Assembly: GCA_022826755.1 (NCBI GenBank)
Contig: JAJDUG010000055.1
Location: 1 to 64,000, forward strand
Direction of reading: 5' to 3'
DNA from: Acidobacteriota bacterium
GTDB taxonomy: Bacteria > Acidobacteriota > Terriglobia > Versatilivoradales > Versatilivoraceae
Length of the DNA: 64,000 bases
Shown here: in pieces, positions 61,890-64,000 of the stretch
Layout: each line of letters starts with the position of its first letter
Numbering within the stretch: position 1 is the first letter of the stretch
Translations under genes and position numbers: made by a program
The notes under the pieces: model-generated
Told to the model about the DNA's origin: nothing
Database searches by the model: none
The model's input: only the letters and a program-made list of their open reading frames with translations

Positions 61890-62879
61890 CTACGCCCTTG
61901 GGGTCGCTTGGCTTTCGGTCCCCGGGCTGCCGACATCGAGGCCGGCTGGAAGGCTGAAGTGCACGTTCTCGACAATACCGTCCATCGTTGATACTTCCAG
62001 CGTTGCGTACTCCCGCAGCTTTCCGATGACCTCCCAGACCAACTCCTCCGGAGTGGAGGCGCCGGCTGTAATGCACACGCTCTTCTTGCCCTCCAGCCAG
62101 GTCGGATCGAGCTTCGATGCCTCTTCGACCAGGTAGCTCGGCACGCCGGCGTCCTTCGCCACCTCGCACAGCCGGTTCGAGTTGGAGCTGTTGCGAGCGC
62201 CCACTACCAGGACCACATCCACTATAGAGGCCGCCATTCGGACTGCCGCCTGGCGATTCTGCGTCGCGTAACAGATATCCTTGACGTCCGGTCCCACGAT
62301 TTTCGGAAACCGCTTCCGAAGCCCGGCGATGACCTCACGGGTATCGTCCACGGAAAGCGTGGTCTGGGTAATATAAGCCACCTTTTCCGGATCGCGCACC
62401 TTCAAGGCTTCGACACCCTTGACATCTCCGATCACATTGACCCTGCCTGAAATTTGCCCGACGGTGCCTTCGACTTCCGGGTGGTTCTCGTGCCCGATCA
62501 GCACGATGTCGTAGCCGGCGCCGGCGTACCGCCGTCCCTCCGTGTGCACCTTGGACACAAGCGGGCAGGTGGCGTCAATCGCACGCAGGCTCCGCGCCGC
62601 GGCGTCCTGCTCCACCCGCGCCGCCACGCCGTGAGCGCTGAAAACGGCTACCGCCCCCTTTGGAATCTGCTCGACCTGCTCCACGAAGCGCACGCCCTTT
62701 GCCTTCAGATTCTCGACGACGCGCCGATTGTGAACGATCTCATGCCGGACGTAAACGGGCGGCCCGAACTTGCGCAGCGCTGCCTCCACGATATCTATCG
62801 CCCGTTCGACACCCGCGCAAAAGCCCCGGGGCTGGGCTAGAACGACTCGTAGACAACTCTCATTTCTTTGGTCCATCAT
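61890..62879 (-). CDS. ispH: IspH, 4-hydroxy-3-methylbut-2-enyl diphosphate reductase
   Basis: A 329-aa [4Fe-4S] enzyme making IPP and DMAPP in the MEP pathway. The three cluster cysteines are Cys21 (PRGFCAGV), Cys105 (DATCPLV) and Cys203 (ICYATQNRQ). [33 protein letters not shown] and ITAGASTPE are all present. I prefer ATG 62879, which gives the usual length. The frame stays open for another 117 codons upstream (to 63230), with an alternative ATG at 62900. It lies 148 bp upstream of the squalene-synthase pair on the same strand. Confidence 0.96.
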   Translation of the reverse strand: MMDQRNESCLRVVLAQPRGFCAGVERAIDIVEAALRKFGPPVYVRHEIVHNRRVVENLKAKGVRFVEQVEQIPKGAVAVFSAHGVAARVEQDAAARSLRAIDATCPLVSKVHTEGRRYAGAGYDIVLIGHENHPEVEGTVGQISGRVNVIGDVKGVEALKVRDPEKVAYITQTTLSVDDTREVIAGLRKRFPKIVGPDVKDICYATQNRQAAVRMAASIVDVVLVVGARNSSNSNRLCEVAKDAGVPSYLVEEASKLDPTWLEGKKSVCITAGASTPEELVWEVIGKLREYATLEVSTMDGIVENVHFSLPAGLDVGSPGTESQATPRA

Positions 62880-63373
62880 CGGTCGTTTCACCCACTCCAT
62901 TATGAGTAGGAGTCCTAACTCGATCGGGACACCCGCTCCGGGCGCCGGCATGATGGTCGTCGCGACCGGCAACCCGAGCGACCATGATGACGTCGAAGCC
63001 CGGTCCGACAACGCCGGCAAGTTCTCCAGGAAACCGAGTACCGCCGTCAAACCTTGCGCCGACTCCAACCCCAAGTGCGCGCCTGCAGCAGGCCCCTTGG
63101 TTACCCCTAACGTATTTTTACCACATGAGTAACCTAAATTTACCATAGAAAGTTCGAAACGATGTCTGCAAATCGTACACCCATCGATGCCCGCACCATC
63201 CGGATGGCCGCAGCCGCCTCCCGATGGCACAAGGCCTGCATGTGTTCGTCAGTGTCCTGTCGGGGACCCGGCAACGGTCCAATCCGGTCAATCCACGGCA
63301 AGACTTGACTTGACCTATGGAGAAAACAGGGAGGAGGGACCGGCCACTGAATGGAAGGAGGGAGCAATCCGTT
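62880..63373. other. Gene-free leader of ispH with coding-like composition
   Basis: 494 bp between ispH and the response regulator. Between about 62900 and 63130 the DNA has GC-biased third positions both in the frame continuous with ispH and in an antisense frame ending at 63132. It could be a decayed gene or an N-terminal extension of ispH. No homology was recognised. The rest is plain. Confidence 0.4.
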
Positions 63374-64000
63374 TCAGGAGAGGGAACCGGCTGCTTGCTG
63401 AGCGGGACGCCGGAAGCGGTAGCCTACGCCGGTGACGGTTTCGATATAGTCTTTGAAGTTGGGCCCCAGCTTTCTGCGAATCCTTCGAATGTGGACATCC
63501 ACGGTTCGAGCGTCACCGTAGTAGCTGTACCCCCAGACTGCGTTGAGGATTTTCTCGCGGGTCAGGGCCCTGCCGGCATTCAGGATCAAGGCCTTCAGCA
63601 GGCCGAATTCCTTGAGGGTGAGCCGGCGGTTCTCACCCTCAAAGCGAATCTCGTAGTTCTCGAAGTGCATCTCCAGACGACCGTCGTCGTAAGACTCCAC
63701 CTGCCGGCCATCACTCTTTCTCAATGTGGAACGGACCCTGGCCACCAGTTCGCGAACCCCGAAAGGCTTGGTCATGTAATCGTTGGCGCCCAATTCCAGT
63801 CCCAGAACCTTGTCCGATTCGGTGCTTCTGGCCGACAGGATCATGATGGGAATGTGCCGGGTCTCGGGGTCCCTGCGAAGGATGCGGCAGACCTCGAACC
63901 CGCTCACACCCGGCAGCATGAGATCCAGGATGATCAGGCTCGGCTTGAGCTTGAACGCCAGGTTGATGCCTTCTTCCCCGGTATGGGCTTCGACCACCGA
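63374..64000 (-). CDS. OmpR/PhoB-type response regulator (5' end beyond window)
   Basis: 208 residues seen; the N terminus lies past 64000. The receiver domain has the phospho-acceptor Asp in IILDLMLPGVSG, Ser in IMILSARST and Lys in YMTKPFGVRELVARV. The winged-helix domain has RLTLKEFGLLKALILNAGRA, REKILNAVWGYSYYGDARTV, and DVHIRRIRRKLGPNFKDYIE. These match PhoB/OmpR regulators. Its kinase is not in the window. Confidence 0.95.
   Translation of the reverse strand, partial: SVVEAHTGEEGINLAFKLKPSLIILDLMLPGVSGFEVCRILRRDPETRHIPIMILSARSTESDKVLGLELGANDYMTKPFGVRELVARVRSTLRKSDGRQVESYDDGRLEMHFENYEIRFEGENRRLTLKEFGLLKALILNAGRALTREKILNAVWGYSYYGDARTVDVHIRRIRRKLGPNFKDYIETVTGVGYRFRRPAQQAAGSLS

Noticed and set aside
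59652-62879. Classification as an hpnCDE hopanoid operon
   Set aside because: No HpnE desaturase or squalene-hopene cyclase is present, and the two synthases are more alike than HpnC and HpnD.

Overview
The window is a GC-rich bacterial chromosome segment, most likely from an uncultured Acidobacteriota (Solibacter/Bryobacter-like) organism. This is inferred from gene content: a DUF1549/DUF1553 plus DUF1501 pair, several NHL-repeat propellers with GDGGPA-type repeats, a BNR-repeat sialidase-like protein, a DUF3604 protein, an MpaB-family oxygenase and a trb-type secretion locus. No rRNA, tRNA or CRISPR array was seen, so the placement rests on protein families alone.

Layout. 1-3555: the 5' part of a large secreted Calx-beta/Ig-like repeat protein (minus strand, runs off the left edge). 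3938-5986: a group II intron with its reverse transcriptase, lying between two arms of a short palindrome just downstream of trbB. 5983-14809: a compact minus-strand trbC-D-E-G-I-J-L-F-B operon for a mating-pair-formation type IV secretion system, with no relaxase or coupling protein in view. 14997-17645: a BNR sialidase-like gene, an IS1634-type transposase remnant and a toxin-antitoxin pair. 17915-25863: a thioredoxin-fold protein, a giant S8 protease and a secreted protein of unknown function. 26086-29032: a divergent LytS/LytTR-type two-component system.

29173-45197: a catabolic and envelope region. It holds DUF1501 and DUF1549/1553 proteins, a Na+/solute symporter, membrane proteins, RmuC, a D-threonine aldolase/D-serine dehydratase-like enzyme, an AmpG-like MFS transporter, a DUF3604 protein and a putative lipoprotein. 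45329-52170: two NHL propeller proteins, an amidohydrolase, a PQQ-type propeller and a SixA-like phosphatase.

52513-62879 is the most interesting stretch. Rightward there is a YjbQ-domain fusion protein, then a tightly overlapping RND (MMPL)/LolA-like/outer-membrane barrel operon. Converging on it from the right is ispH, two tandem squalene/phytoene synthase paralogues and an MpaB-family oxygenase. Together they look like an isoprenoid-lipid synthesis, oxidation and export locus. It lacks the cyclase and desaturase genes that would make it a standard hopanoid or carotenoid cluster. The window ends in a truncated OmpR/PhoB-type response regulator.

Large antisense open frames opposite several real genes are an effect of high GC and repeats and are not annotated.
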